DNA of 51,907 nucleotides from contig CAOKEO010000008.1 of NCBI GenBank assembly GCA_948467495.1, forward strand, positions 1 to 51,907. The letters are read 5' to 3'. Below, piece by piece: positions 7,656 through 16,378 of this stretch. The notes under the pieces were generated by a model. It did no database searches. It was not told the origin of the DNA and worked only from the letters and a program-made list of their open reading frames with translations. Source of the stretch: an uncultured Clostridium sp. GTDB lineage: Bacteria > Bacillota > Clostridia > TANB77 > CAG-508. The first letter of the stretch is position 1. Every line of letters begins with the position of its first letter. A program made the translations under genes and the position numbers.

Positions 7656-8678
7656 ATGACAAAGATGTTAAAAAAAGTAATGATACACACTAAGAGAAGT
7701 ATAAAGTTTATCGTTCTTTCTATGATTTCAACTTTTTTGATAATAGCTACTATAGCGTTTTTATATAAACCTACTTACAGTGTTTTTATGAATGGAGAAC
7801 AAGTAGGCTATACAGAAAAAAAAGCAGAATTACAGCATCAAATAAATACATACATAGAAAACGGAGAAGACGAGAATAAAAGTGTAGCATTTGTACAAGT
7901 TGACAATCTACCTGACTATAAATTGTGTTTATTAAAAAAGGATGTTGAAGCCAATGATGAAGAAATATTTGAAAAAGTAAAAGCACAAGGTGTCACTTAC
8001 TATCGCTACTATGCTATAGTAGACAATGGAGAAGAAAAGTTTTATGTTTCAAATTTTGAAGAAGCAGAACAAGTAGTAAAAGGATTGAAGGAAAAAAATA
8101 GTTCAAATATAGAAAATATATCTATTGTAGAAAAATATGAACAAAGTGTAGCAGATTTAATTACTTCAGAAGAAGCCATTTCAAAGCTATATGTAGAACC
8201 AGCCAAAGTGGTAACTACAGCAAAAAATCAAACCAGTAAATATAATGCGGTGGGAAATGTTAATACAGCTACTACAACATCTGGCGGCAAGGCCAATATA
8301 GGAGTTGCACTTATTAGACCAATTTCAGGAACCATTACATCAAGGTTTGGCGTTAGGAGTAGTATTAGAGTTTCCTCTCATACTGGTTTAGATATTGCAG
8401 CATCAACAGGAACTTCGATTGCTGCTGCTGCATCTGGAACCGTCACTTTTTCAGGATATAAAGGTTCTTATGGAAATATGATAGTAATATCTCATGGAAA
8501 TGGGGTACAAACTTATTATGGTCATTGTAGTAAATTATATGTAACAGCAGGCACACAAGTATCACAAGGACAAGCGATAGCAGCAGTTGGATCAACAGGA
8601 AATTCAACAGGTCCACATTTGCATTTGGAAGTGAGACAAAATGGGGTAGCTTATAATCCGCAAAATTATGTATATTAA
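7656..8678 (+). CDS. Membrane-anchored M23 metallopeptidase (LytM type)
   Basis: Peptidoglycan endopeptidase of the M23 family. One N-terminal transmembrane segment (about residues 16-37), then a 180-residue extracellular region rich in charged residues. The C-terminal LytM domain (GTITSRFGVR onward) has His242 and Asp246 in HTGLD, and HLH at 321-323 in GPHLHLEV. The zinc ligands are therefore present and activity is expected, unlike SpoIIQ homologues that have lost them. The start could be TTG 7653, ATG 7656 or ATG 7665; AAAGGAG (7645-7651) lies 4 nt before 7656, and I take 7656. In a sporulation context (coat genes just upstream) a role at the forespore or in cell-wall remodelling is plausible. 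Confidence 0.85.
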   Translation: MTKMLKKVMIHTKRSIKFIVLSMISTFLIIATIAFLYKPTYSVFMNGEQVGYTEKKAELQHQINTYIENGEDENKSVAFVQVDNLPDYKLCLLKKDVEANDEEIFEKVKAQGVTYYRYYAIVDNGEEKFYVSNFEEAEQVVKGLKEKNSSNIENISIVEKYEQSVADLITSEEAISKLYVEPAKVVTTAKNQTSKYNAVGNVNTATTTSGGKANIGVALIRPISGTITSRFGVRSSIRVSSHTGLDIAASTGTSIAAAASGTVTFSGYKGSYGNMIVISHGNGVQTYYGHCSKLYVTAGTQVSQGQAIAAVGSTGNSTGPHLHLEVRQNGVAYNPQNYVY

Positions 8679-8680
8679 GA

Positions 8681-8719
8681 AAAATAATTCGATTCACTGT
8701 GTGGAACCGAATTATTTTT
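8681..8719. terminator. Bidirectional terminator between the M23 gene and mecA
   Basis: AAAATAATTCGATTC pairs with GGAACCGAATTATTTTT (one mispair) around an ACTGTGT loop, with A and T runs at the two ends. It serves both convergent genes. Confidence 0.75.
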
Positions 8720-8721
8720 AA

Positions 8722-9336
8722 CTAAAAGTATAGCATACCAATTTCAATAGCATTTTTCTTGATGATTACTTTTCCGTGTTCTAACAATTTATAATCGAAA
8801 CTATTAGAAAAGGGAAGAAGTTTTCCAAATTCAGAAAGAACAGAATGAAACAAGTCAATGTTTTCATATTTGGTATTTATATTTTTTAAAACTAAGTAGT
8901 AGGCGTCTTTCCATAGATATAAAGTTATGTGTTTGGCTATTTTTTTACTATCTATTTTATGTAGGTTTTGAAGGCTATTACAAAATTCACAAAAATCATC
9001 AAAATGATGAAAACGATAGATAGCTTGTTCTGATATTTTATCAAAAGATTTTCGCTTGACAAGCAATTTTTTCTTTTTCATGGTATTGTCAGGTAAAAAT
9101 TTCGTAATGGTAAAAACAACAATATCGTCTAAAGAAGAGAAGGCTTCTATTAGTAGTTTGTAACCATCTGTATAAAAATCAACTTCTTTTTCTGCCTTTT
9201 TTAATATATCAGAAAAAATTTCTTGTGTTTCTATTGCTTTAGCCATAATACCAGAAACATTCATGTTGGGGAAACCCAACTCATCTGAATTAAGAATAAC
9301 ACGAATTTTATTTTCAGTAAGTTTTTCAATCTTCAT
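8722..9336 (-). CDS. mecA: MecA-type adaptor protein
   Basis: MecA delivers substrates to the ClpC ATPase for ClpCP proteolysis; in Bacillus it controls competence and sporulation factors. Evidence is the typical N-terminus MKIEKLTENKIRVILNSDEL, which matches the family's opening strand-helix, followed by the acidic variable middle. The C-terminal domain holds the usual aromatic pattern (YRFHHFDDFCEFCNSL; WKDAYYLVLKN; SEFGKLL). 204 residues is close to the usual 210-220. A strong ribosome binding site AAGGAGGAA lies before the ATG on the reverse strand. No second mecA or competence genes are in the window. Confidence 0.85.
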   Translation of the reverse strand: MKIEKLTENKIRVILNSDELGFPNMNVSGIMAKAIETQEIFSDILKKAEKEVDFYTDGYKLLIEAFSSLDDIVVFTITKFLPDNTMKKKKLLVKRKSFDKISEQAIYRFHHFDDFCEFCNSLQNLHKIDSKKIAKHITLYLWKDAYYLVLKNINTKYENIDLFHSVLSEFGKLLPFSNSFDYKLLEHGKVIIKKNAIEIGMLYF

Positions 9337-9437
9337 AAAGTAAATTCCTCCTTAAATACTACTAATTATATTATACTACTTATCTTATTATATGGGAAGG
9401 AACAATTTTTGGTAATTAAAAAGGAGGAATCGTTTTT

Positions 9438-9557
9438 ATAACGAATAGAAAAGATGCTTTTCAAAAAGTTTATCGATTTTTTATGAAATCTACTGATTTA
9501 CTTGAAAATTTTGTTAATTCAAGATATAATACCAAAAGTAGAATAGAAATACAATAA
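9438..9557 (+). CDS. Possible small ORF with an ATA start, 39 residues
   Basis: A perfect Shine-Dalgarno AAGGAGG (9421-9427) is followed 10 nt later by an open frame whose first possible initiator is ATA 9438. It encodes TNRKDAFQKVYRFFMKSTDLLENFVNS and stops at TAA 9557. ATG 9489 is an internal alternative without its own ribosome binding site. ATA starts are rare, so this may be a damaged start or a sequencing error. Unknown function, next to DUF4321. Confidence 0.3.
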   Translation: MTNRKDAFQKVYRFFMKSTDLLENFVNSRYNTKSRIEIQ

Positions 9558-9590
9558 CCGTAGCAAAAATCGAAAAAATGGAGGTAGAAA

Positions 9591-9848
9591 ATGGCAACAA
9601 AAGAGAAGAATATATGGATATTATTAATATTTATTTTATCAGGTCTGGTAATAGGGGGATTACTAGGAGAATTAGCATCAAGAGTAAATTGGTTATGGTG
9701 GTTATCTTATAGCCAGAATTTTGGCTTAGAAAATCCGATTGTATTGGATTTAAGTGTCGTCAAGATTACTTTTGCACTTATGTTTAAAATTAGTATATCA
9801 AGTATTATTGGAATGGTACTTGCCATATTCATATATAAAAAAGTTTGA
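9591..9848 (+). CDS. DUF4321 small membrane protein
   Basis: 85 residues with two transmembrane segments (about 9-28 and 60-81) around a short extracellular loop (WLSYSQNFGLENPIVLDL). This is the DUF4321 family, found in Firmicutes next to radC/maf and the mre genes, as here. Ribosome binding site GGAGG ends 5 nt before the ATG. Function unknown; the position suggests a link to cell shape or division. The radC start follows 34 bp later, so they are likely co-transcribed. Confidence 0.8.
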   Translation: MATKEKNIWILLIFILSGLVIGGLLGELASRVNWLWWLSYSQNFGLENPIVLDLSVVKITFALMFKISISSIIGMVLAIFIYKKV

Positions 9849-9882
9849 TAGGGGCAATTCGAACAAGAAAGGAACGGTTTTT

Positions 9883-10588
9883 TTGCCAGTAAAAATAAAA
9901 GAATTACCAGAATTAGAAAGACCTTATGAGAAATTAGAATGGTACGGAGAGAAAACATTATCTAATGCAGAATTACTAGCTATTATTATAAAAACAGGAA
10001 CCAGACAAGAAACCTCTGTACAGATTGCTCAGAAGATATTAAATTTAGAAGAAACCAAGTCAGAAGGAATTAATTTCTTGCGAAATATAAGTATAGAAGA
10101 ATTAATGCAAATTAATGGAATAGGAAAAGTGAAAGCAATTCAATTAAAAGCAGTAGGAGAATTAGCTAATCGAATGAGTATGCCTACGAATTTTAAGAAA
10201 ATAACCATAAAAGAACCTTTTGACTTAGCTAAAATTATGATGGAAGAATTAAGATTTCAGAAAAAAGAAATCGCCAAAATTGTCATTTTGAACAACAAAA
10301 ATGAGATTTTGAAAATAAAAGATATTGCTGTTCGGAGGTACAAATTTTACCAATCTTTCTATGAAGGATGTATTAGAAGAACCGATTAAAATGAAAGCAC
10401 CTAAAATAATTCTTATACATAACCATCCAAGTGGAGATGCTACTCCGAGCAGACAGGATATTGATTTTACGAATCATTTATATGATGCTACTATTTTATT
10501 AGGAATTCAGCTATTAGATCATTTAGTAATAGGAAATAAAACCTATACAAGCATCTTTTCAGAAATTATTTCAGAAACAGAAGAATAA
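9883..10588 (+). CDS. radC: RadC-like JAB/MPN domain protein, CGG / +1 shift
   Basis: RadC-family protein of uncertain biochemical role, once linked to DNA repair. The helix-hairpin-helix region (ISIEELMQINGIGKVKAIQLKA, residues about 68-89) precedes the JAB/MPN metal domain with HNHPSGDATPSRQD. Start is TTG 9883 (MPVKIKELPELERPYEKL), which agrees with RadC N-termini and follows GAAAGGAA. The frame breaks at CGG 10333-10335. Omitting C gives DIAVGGTNFTNLSMKDVLEE, matching the family's segment before the metal motif, and a 234-residue protein of normal length. Without the shift the product stops at 10389 and loses the whole metal motif. Confidence 0.9.
10333..10335 (+). other. CGG +1 frameshift site 5 (radC)
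   Basis: Zero frame ATT GCT GTT CGG AGG. Omitting C gives GCT GTT GGA GGT ACA AAT (AVGGTN). The glycine is the one preceding the RadC segment that leads into the JAB motif. Confidence 0.75.
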
Positions 10589-10651
10589 GTGTCCTCAGTC
10601 GTTTTAAGGTTAAATGGGGACAACCATGAAGAGATATTACAATTTATAAAA

Positions 10652-10682
10652 ATTGCCAAAAAGGACAGTCTCTCTTGGCAAT
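10652..10682 (+). promoter_or_regulatory. Hairpin in the radC-mreB gap
   Basis: ATTGCCAA (10652-10659) and TTGGCAAT (10675-10682) form a perfect 8-bp stem with a 15-nt loop. A CATCC/GGATG stem follows at about 10683-10705. No U-tract is present. It may be a leader structure of the mreB transcript or a processing site. Confidence 0.35.
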
Positions 10683-10734
10683 CATCCTTGTGTAAACCTA
10701 GGATGGATGGGGAGTAAAAGAAAGGATTGGGGAA

Positions 10735-11766
10735 ATGAAATTTTTTACATTTGGATCAAAAGATATAGGAATTGATTTAGGAACAGCTAATATTTTAGTT
10801 ACTTTGAAAGGAAAGGGAATTGTATTAAAGGAGCCTTCTGTTGTAGCAATAGATAAAAAAACAGGTGCTATCATGGCAACTGGGAACGAAGCAAAAGAGA
10901 TGCTAGGAAGAACGCCAGAACAGATTAAAGCAGTGAGACCATTAAAAGATGGCGTGATTGCAGATTTTACAGCAACTCAATTGATGCTTAAAAATTTGAT
11001 TGAGAAGGTAGGAAGAAGATATAGTATTGGAAGACCAAGAGTGGTTGTTGGTGTACCTTCTGGTATTACAGAAGTCGAAGAAAGAGCAGTAGAAGAATCG
11101 GTTATTCAGGCAGGAGCTAAAGAAGTCTATTTGATTGAAGAACCAATGGCAGCTGCTATTGGAGCAACTTTGGATGTAGGAGAACCAAGCGGAAATATTA
11201 TTGTAGATATTGGAGGAGGAACCACAGAAGTAGCAGTTATCTCACTAGGAGGAATTGTAGTAAGTCACTCTTTACGAGTAGCAGGGGATGAACTAGATGA
11301 AGATATTATCAATTATATAAAGCGTGAAATGAATTTAGCAATAGGAGAAACAACAGCAGAACAAATAAAGATGCAAATTGGATGTGCTAGCCCTCTTATG
11401 ACAGAAATGTCTATGGAAGTAAGAGGAAGAGATTTGACAGATGGTTTACCTAGAAATATAAAGGTGACATCAACGCAAATGGAAGAAGCGATTAGAGAAT
11501 CCATTGGCAAAATTGTTGAAATTGTAAAATTAACTTTGGAAAAAACACCACCTGAATTAGCATCAGATATTATGGAAAAAGGAATTGTATTAGCAGGTGG
11601 GGGAGCACTGATTCAAAATTTGGATAAATTGCTAAGTATTGAAACAGGAATGCCAGTTTATGTGGCAGAAGAACCATTAGACTGTGTAGTGAGAGGAACT
11701 GGTAAAACATTAGAAGATATAGAGAGATTAAAAACAGTCTTAGTGAATGGTAGAAAAAGGAAATAA
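10735..11766 (+). CDS. mreB: Rod-shape-determining protein MreB
   Basis: Actin-like ATPase that forms membrane-bound filaments guiding lateral cell-wall synthesis. Phosphate 1 motif DLGTANILV (residues about 14-22), phosphate 2 DIGGGTTEVAV, and adenosine motif GIVLAGGGALI are all present. 343 residues is normal for the family. First gene of the mreB-mreC-mreD-mrdA series, with 10-bp spacing to mreC. A rod-shaped cell is implied. Confidence 0.97.
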   Translation: MKFFTFGSKDIGIDLGTANILVTLKGKGIVLKEPSVVAIDKKTGAIMATGNEAKEMLGRTPEQIKAVRPLKDGVIADFTATQLMLKNLIEKVGRRYSIGRPRVVVGVPSGITEVEERAVEESVIQAGAKEVYLIEEPMAAAIGATLDVGEPSGNIIVDIGGGTTEVAVISLGGIVVSHSLRVAGDELDEDIINYIKREMNLAIGETTAEQIKMQIGCASPLMTEMSMEVRGRDLTDGLPRNIKVTSTQMEEAIRESIGKIVEIVKLTLEKTPPELASDIMEKGIVLAGGGALIQNLDKLLSIETGMPVYVAEEPLDCVVRGTGKTLEDIERLKTVLVNGRKRK

Positions 11767-11776
11767 GGAGTAAAAA

Positions 11777-12592
11777 ATGTATCGAGATAAAAAAGCCGGA
11801 ATGATAGGCATTATTATAACTGTTATTATTTTAATTTTAATTGTTATTTTTTCTAATGGAGATTCGAATAATTCTTTTTTTGAAAATATAGCCAGTAACT
11901 TAGTTATGCCTATTCAAAATGGGCTAACCTATTTAAAAAATAAGATAGGTGGTAATCATACATTTTTTACTGATATCAATAATTTAAAAGAAGAAAATAA
12001 ACAATTAAAGCAAGCCAATAGTGAACTAGAACAATCTTTAAGAGAATTAGAAAATATCAAAACACAAAATGAGACATTAAAAGAATATCTTAATTTAACA
12101 GAAAAATATGGAGAATATAAAACCATACCAGGATATGTTATTAATAAAGACATTAGTAATTATTCCAAAACCATCATTATTAATATAGGAAAAAAAGATG
12201 GTGTGGAACAAGGGATGACAGTCATTGGTGATCAAGGATTAGTAGGTCATGTTGTTTCTACTACAGAATCAACAGCTAAGGTACAAACTATAATTGATAC
12301 AGCCAGTTCTGTTAGTTGTTCTATGAGTACCACAAAAGATAGCATTGTATGTAAAGGAACATTAGATGATAAATCTTCCTTAAAGGCCATGTATATCCCA
12401 ACAGATGCTAATATTATTCAAGGGGATAGCATAGAAACTTCTGGTTTAGGAGGTATTTATCCAAAAGGAATTCATATTGGAACAGTTAAAAAAGTTACCA
12501 ATACACAAAATATGACAGATAGGTATGCCATAGTGGAAGCAGCAGTAAATTTTGATAGATTGGATACTGTATTAGTCATAACCAATCAATAA
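11777..12592 (+). CDS. mreC: Rod-shape-determining protein MreC
   Basis: Bitopic membrane protein linking MreB to the periplasmic/extracellular wall synthases. One N-terminal transmembrane segment (residues about 8-27), coiled coil (about 66-105, NNLKEENKQLKQANSELEQ), then the two beta-barrel domains (GYVINKDISNYSKTIIINIG; GLVGHVVSTTESTAKV; GLGGIYPKGIHIGTV). 271 residues is typical. Ribosome binding site AAGGAG before the ATG. Sits between mreB and mreD. Confidence 0.95.
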   Translation: MYRDKKAGMIGIIITVIILILIVIFSNGDSNNSFFENIASNLVMPIQNGLTYLKNKIGGNHTFFTDINNLKEENKQLKQANSELEQSLRELENIKTQNETLKEYLNLTEKYGEYKTIPGYVINKDISNYSKTIIINIGKKDGVEQGMTVIGDQGLVGHVVSTTESTAKVQTIIDTASSVSCSMSTTKDSIVCKGTLDDKSSLKAMYIPTDANIIQGDSIETSGLGGIYPKGIHIGTVKKVTNTQNMTDRYAIVEAAVNFDRLDTVLVITNQ

Positions 12593-12612
12593 ATAAAAAA
12601 GAGGTGAACGAA

Positions 12613-13146
12613 TTGAAAAAAGTGCTTATTCATGTTGGTTTGGTTGTAACTGCTATTTTAATTTATATTTTGCAAGCTAATTTTTTCAATTGGTTCAGCA
12701 TAGCAGGAATTATGCCCAATCTATTCATTGTGTTTATCCTGTTTATAGGCTTATTTGGAAGTAAAGCTATGGGAACAATTTATGGATTAGTAATAGGATT
12801 ACTGCTAGATTTAATAATAGGAACAAAAGTAGGAGTTAATAGTGCTTGTTTGGGAATGATAGGATTTCTGGCAACTATATTTGATAAAAATTTTTCAAAA
12901 GATAGTAGAATGACAATTATGGTAATGGTAGCAGCGGCAACTGTTATTTTTGAGGTTTTCTCTTATTTACTAAATTATTTGTTAATAGCAACTCATGTAG
13001 AAGTGTTAAATTTTATTAGAATTTTAGCAATTGAGGTTGTTTATAATTTGCTTTTAACCATTGTTTTGTATCCATTGATGCGAAAGTTTGGATATTATAT
13101 AGAAAATGAATATAAGGGGAATAAAATCTTGACAAAATACTTCTAA
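12613..13146 (+). CDS. mreD: Rod-shape-determining protein MreD
   Basis: Small polytopic membrane protein of the elongasome with five predicted membrane segments (IHVGLVVTAILIYIL; MPNLFIVFILFIGLFG; IYGLVIGLLLDLIIG; MTIMVMVAAATVIFEVF; VYNLLLTIVLYPLM). The GLLLDLIIGTKVGVNS segment is the family's conserved D-x-x-x-G region. I choose TTG 12613 as the start because GAGGTGA (12601-12607) lies 5 nt before it; GTG 12604 would sit inside that Shine-Dalgarno. 177 residues. Confidence 0.9.
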   Translation: MKKVLIHVGLVVTAILIYILQANFFNWFSIAGIMPNLFIVFILFIGLFGSKAMGTIYGLVIGLLLDLIIGTKVGVNSACLGMIGFLATIFDKNFSKDSRMTIMVMVAAATVIFEVFSYLLNYLLIATHVEVLNFIRILAIEVVYNLLLTIVLYPLMRKFGYYIENEYKGNKILTKYF

Positions 13147-13172
13147 TACTAGTTAAGAAAGAGGGTGAAAAT

Positions 13173-15290
13173 TTGGTAAATCGACGTGTTAGGAAAAAAG
13201 CAAATGTGAATTTAAGATTTAATATTTTAACGGTTTTAATCTATCTGATTGGGATTATTTTTATTGCCAAATTGTTTAGCCTTCAAATTGTACATGGGGC
13301 AGAATACAGAGAACAATCCAATACAAGACTAACCAGAGATAGTACATTAGAAGCATCTAGAGGTGCCATTCTAGATAGAACTGGAACAGAACTAGTTACT
13401 TCTAACATGACATTTTCACTGGAAATGTATAAAAGTAAAGTAGATACCAATACCTTAAATGCGGCTATTTTAAACATGATACAGGTATTAGAAAAATATG
13501 GCTGTTCTTATGCTGATACGTTTCCAATTCGTATGGATCCATTTTCATTTACAATAGGCGAAGAAGCACTTGCCAAGTGGAAAAAATCAAACAATTTAGA
13601 TGAAAATATTTCAGCGGAACAAGCATTTTATCGATTTAAAGATAAATATGATATTGGAAATGCAAATATACAAGAGGTTAGGAAGATAATTGCAATTCGT
13701 TATCTAATTTCGCAAAAAGGTTATAGTAGTACAAGAGCAGTAACAATCTCAGAAGATATTCCAAGAGAAGCAGTAGCAGAATTTAGTGAAAGTTCTGAAA
13801 AGTTTGCAGGTATTAATGTAGTCGTAAAACCAGTGCGAGAATATACATCTGAGAATTTAGCTTCTCATATATTAGGATATGCTGGGACTATTAGTAGTGA
13901 AGAGTATGAAAGTAGAAAAAATTATTATAGTCCAAATGACATGATTGGGAAAACAGGAATTGAATATGTATTTGAGGAATATTTGAAAGGGAAAAATGGA
14001 ACCAAACAAATTGATATGGCAGTAGATGGAACGACAACAGCTGAATATATTGCACAAGAAGCGGTAGCAGGTTCGGATGTGGTTCTTACCATAGATGCCA
14101 ATCTTCAAAAGACGGCAGAAAATGCTTTAGCAGCCAATATCGAAAAAATAGCCACAGGAGGTTTCGGAAAAGCCTATGATGCAAAGGCAGGAGCTTGTGT
14201 TGTGATGAACGTAAATTCAGGAGAAGTATTAGCGATGGCAAGTTATCCAGATTATAATCCATCTGATTTTATTGGCGGAATTAGTACAGAGGCTTGGAAT
14301 AATTATACCAATAATGTAGCAAAACCATTGGTGAACAAAGCTATGCAAAACTCTTATTCACCAGGATCAACGTTTAAAATGATAACAGCTATTGCAGGAT
14401 TAGAATCAGGAGTTATCAATTTAAAAACAAAAATTAACGATACGGGTGTTTATACTAAATATAGAGATTATCAACCAAGATGTTGGCATTACACAGATTA
14501 TCGTACAGGTCATGGTTGGGTAGATGTTTCAGGAGCAATTGAAAAGTCTTGCAACTATTTTTTCTATGAAACAGGAGATAGAATGGGAATTGATAAATTA
14601 GTGGAAGTGGCAAGATATTTTGGATTAGGAAAAAAGACAAGAATTGAATTGCAAGGGGAAACTACAGGTGTTTTAGCCAGCAGAGAATCAAAAGCAAAAA
14701 TGCATCCAGATGATCCTAATTGGAATCCAGGAAATACCTTGAATGCATCAATTGGGCAAGGGGACAATGAATTTAGCCCATTGCAAATGGCAAGATATAT
14801 TAGTATGCTGGCTAATGGAGGAAAGAGAATACCAGTTAGTATTGTCGATACCATTAGAAATGCAGATGGTTCCGAGGTTTCTAGAGAAGAAATTAATCAG
14901 TTTGTAAATAAGAAGTTAGGATTAGAGGAAGATAATACACAAGATATAGCCATGAATCAGGAATATTTAAATGCGGTATTAGAAGGTATGAAGTCAGTTA
15001 CCAGTGATAGTGGAGGAACTGCTTATGTTAGATTTAAAGATTTTAATATTAGTGTAGGTGGTAAGACAGGATCAGCAGAAGCACCAAATAATAAAGTACA
15101 TGCTTGGTTTGTTGGTTTTGCACCATTCGAAAATCCGGAAATCGCAATTGTTGTGATGGTAGAAAATGGAGGGCATGGAAATTACACAGCCGAAGTAGTA
15201 AGAGATATTATGGCAGAATATTTTGGAATGAATACACAAAATGTAACAGAAGATATGGGGGCAGTTCCTTATATCGAGATTATGCGATAA
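13173..15290 (+). CDS. mrdA: Penicillin-binding protein 2 (elongasome transpeptidase)
   Basis: Class B PBP that cross-links peptidoglycan during elongation, anchored by one N-terminal segment (residues about 17-38). A dimerisation/pedestal domain starts with ASRGAILDRTG. The transpeptidase domain has the three penicillin-site motifs: STFK (Ser399-Lys402), SCN (Ser459) and KTG (Lys631). The start is TTG 13173 after GAGGGTGA. 705 residues. Fourth gene of the mre series, 26 bp after mreD. It could also be a SpoVD/PBP2B paralogue, but no PASTA domain is present and the position favours the MrdA role. Confidence 0.9.
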   Translation: MVNRRVRKKANVNLRFNILTVLIYLIGIIFIAKLFSLQIVHGAEYREQSNTRLTRDSTLEASRGAILDRTGTELVTSNMTFSLEMYKSKVDTNTLNAAILNMIQVLEKYGCSYADTFPIRMDPFSFTIGEEALAKWKKSNNLDENISAEQAFYRFKDKYDIGNANIQEVRKIIAIRYLISQKGYSSTRAVTISEDIPREAVAEFSESSEKFAGINVVVKPVREYTSENLASHILGYAGTISSEEYESRKNYYSPNDMIGKTGIEYVFEEYLKGKNGTKQIDMAVDGTTTAEYIAQEAVAGSDVVLTIDANLQKTAENALAANIEKIATGGFGKAYDAKAGACVVMNVNSGEVLAMASYPDYNPSDFIGGISTEAWNNYTNNVAKPLVNKAMQNSYSPGSTFKMITAIAGLESGVINLKTKINDTGVYTKYRDYQPRCWHYTDYRTGHGWVDVSGAIEKSCNYFFYETGDRMGIDKLVEVARYFGLGKKTRIELQGETTGVLASRESKAKMHPDDPNWNPGNTLNASIGQGDNEFSPLQMARYISMLANGGKRIPVSIVDTIRNADGSEVSREEINQFVNKKLGLEEDNTQDIAMNQEYLNAVLEGMKSVTSDSGGTAYVRFKDFNISVGGKTGSAEAPNNKVHAWFVGFAPFENPEIAIVVMVENGGHGNYTAEVVRDIMAEYFGMNTQNVTEDMGAVPYIEIMR

Positions 15291-15376
15291 ATTTTAATGG
15301 ATGATGGGTTATGGAATGATTTCTTCCTATCATAGGAAAAGCTTAAAAATAAGGAAAGATTAGAAAGGACGTAAAA

Positions 15377-15988
15377 ATGAAGAATTGTGTAAGTATTAAT
15401 TTGAAAAAAGACCAAATTGTTATAAAATTAAGTGATGAAGCCAACCAAACTGAAATTATGGAAGCATTAAAAAAGAAATTAACAGAATTAAAGAAATTAT
15501 ATAAAGATGAAAAAACACCTATTTTAGTAGTAGGTAAGATTTTAAAAAATAAAGAAATGGATGAAATACAAAAAGCAATTAAAGGTAAAATTGATGTAGA
15601 AATTGACTTTGATATGCCAAAAAGTTTAGGATTGCATAGTATCAAAAAAACTTTTGCAAAAGAAATAGCAGTATCTGAAACAAAATTCCATAGAGGATCG
15701 CTACGTTCTGGTCAGAAATTAGAAACAGAAGGCAGTCTCGTAATTATTGGAGATGTGAATTCAGGTGCCGAAGTAGTAGCATCTGATAATATTATTGTAT
15801 TAGGAGCTTTAAGAGGATTGGCACATGCAGGGGCAAAAGGAAATAAACAGGCTATCATAGCTGCTGGACTAGTAGATGCCGTACAAATTAGAATTGCTAA
15901 TGTAGTAAAAGAAATTGACCGTGAGGAAGAAACTATGCATAAACAGGCGTGTGTTTATTTAGAAGATGACAAAATAGTAATAGATTGA
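15377..15988 (+). CDS. minC: Septum-site-determining protein MinC
   Basis: Inhibitor of FtsZ ring assembly. The N-terminal domain (residues 1-95) is less conserved. The C-terminal right-handed beta-helix (about 100-200) has FHRGSLRSGQ, GSLVIIGDVNSGAEVVA and NIIVLGALRGLAHAGAKGN, the MinD-binding face and the family's hallmark. 203 residues. Normally minD follows minC in clostridia; here two reverse-strand genes follow and end 3 nt from the minC stop. MinC therefore depends on a minD elsewhere, or works differently. Preceded by an 86-bp gap with a short TTCCTAT-C-ATAGGAA palindrome. Confidence 0.9.
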   Translation: MKNCVSINLKKDQIVIKLSDEANQTEIMEALKKKLTELKKLYKDEKTPILVVGKILKNKEMDEIQKAIKGKIDVEIDFDMPKSLGLHSIKKTFAKEIAVSETKFHRGSLRSGQKLETEGSLVIIGDVNSGAEVVASDNIIVLGALRGLAHAGAKGNKQAIIAAGLVDAVQIRIANVVKEIDREEETMHKQACVYLEDDKIVID

Positions 15989-15991
15989 TGA

Positions 15992-16378
15992 TTAACTTAA
16001 CAAAAGAAGAATCAGTGCAATATAAAGCATTTCATCTTGCACGCCTTCTTGATATAAAAAGAATAATAAACCAAGAATGATGATATCATCTAGATATAAT
16101 TGGATTCCTAGTATTTCAAAAATAGGACTATCGATGTTTTCGAAGATAGGATTTTTAAATTGAATGGGACCAAAAGAATAATAACTAGATGATTTTTCTT
16201 TTTTATCAGAATGTTTAGAACGAGATTCCTTACGAGCTTCTTTTTCTGAATGAGAATCTTTGCTAGTAGAAGAGTTGTCCTCAATAGAATGAGGTTTGCC
16301 AATATCTGATGGATTTTTGAAATTGGCAGATGGATAAGGTTTATAATATCTATAATAATTATTATAAAAACTAGCCAT
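15992..16378 (-). CDS. Hypothetical protein with C-terminal membrane segments, 128 residues
   Basis: Begins MASFYNNYYRYYKPYPSANF. Residues about 25-66 are a low-complexity Ser/Lys/Glu/His stretch. The C-terminal 45 residues are hydrophobic (IFEILGIQLYLDDIIILGLLFFLYQ; EMLYIALILLLLS), probably two membrane segments. It overlaps the end of the upstream gene by 8 nt, so the two are translationally coupled. Similar small two-gene units occur in clostridia, without known function as far as I know. Confidence 0.7.
   Translation of the reverse strand: MASFYNNYYRYYKPYPSANFKNPSDIGKPHSIEDNSSTSKDSHSEKEARKESRSKHSDKKEKSSSYYSFGPIQFKNPIFENIDSPIFEILGIQLYLDDIIILGLLFFLYQEGVQDEMLYIALILLLLS

Noticed and set aside
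1533..10335. CGG read as another amino acid (Gln or Trp), as in some known bacterial codes
   Set aside because: Substituting any amino acid at CGG leaves all five genes out of frame; only a base skip restores them.
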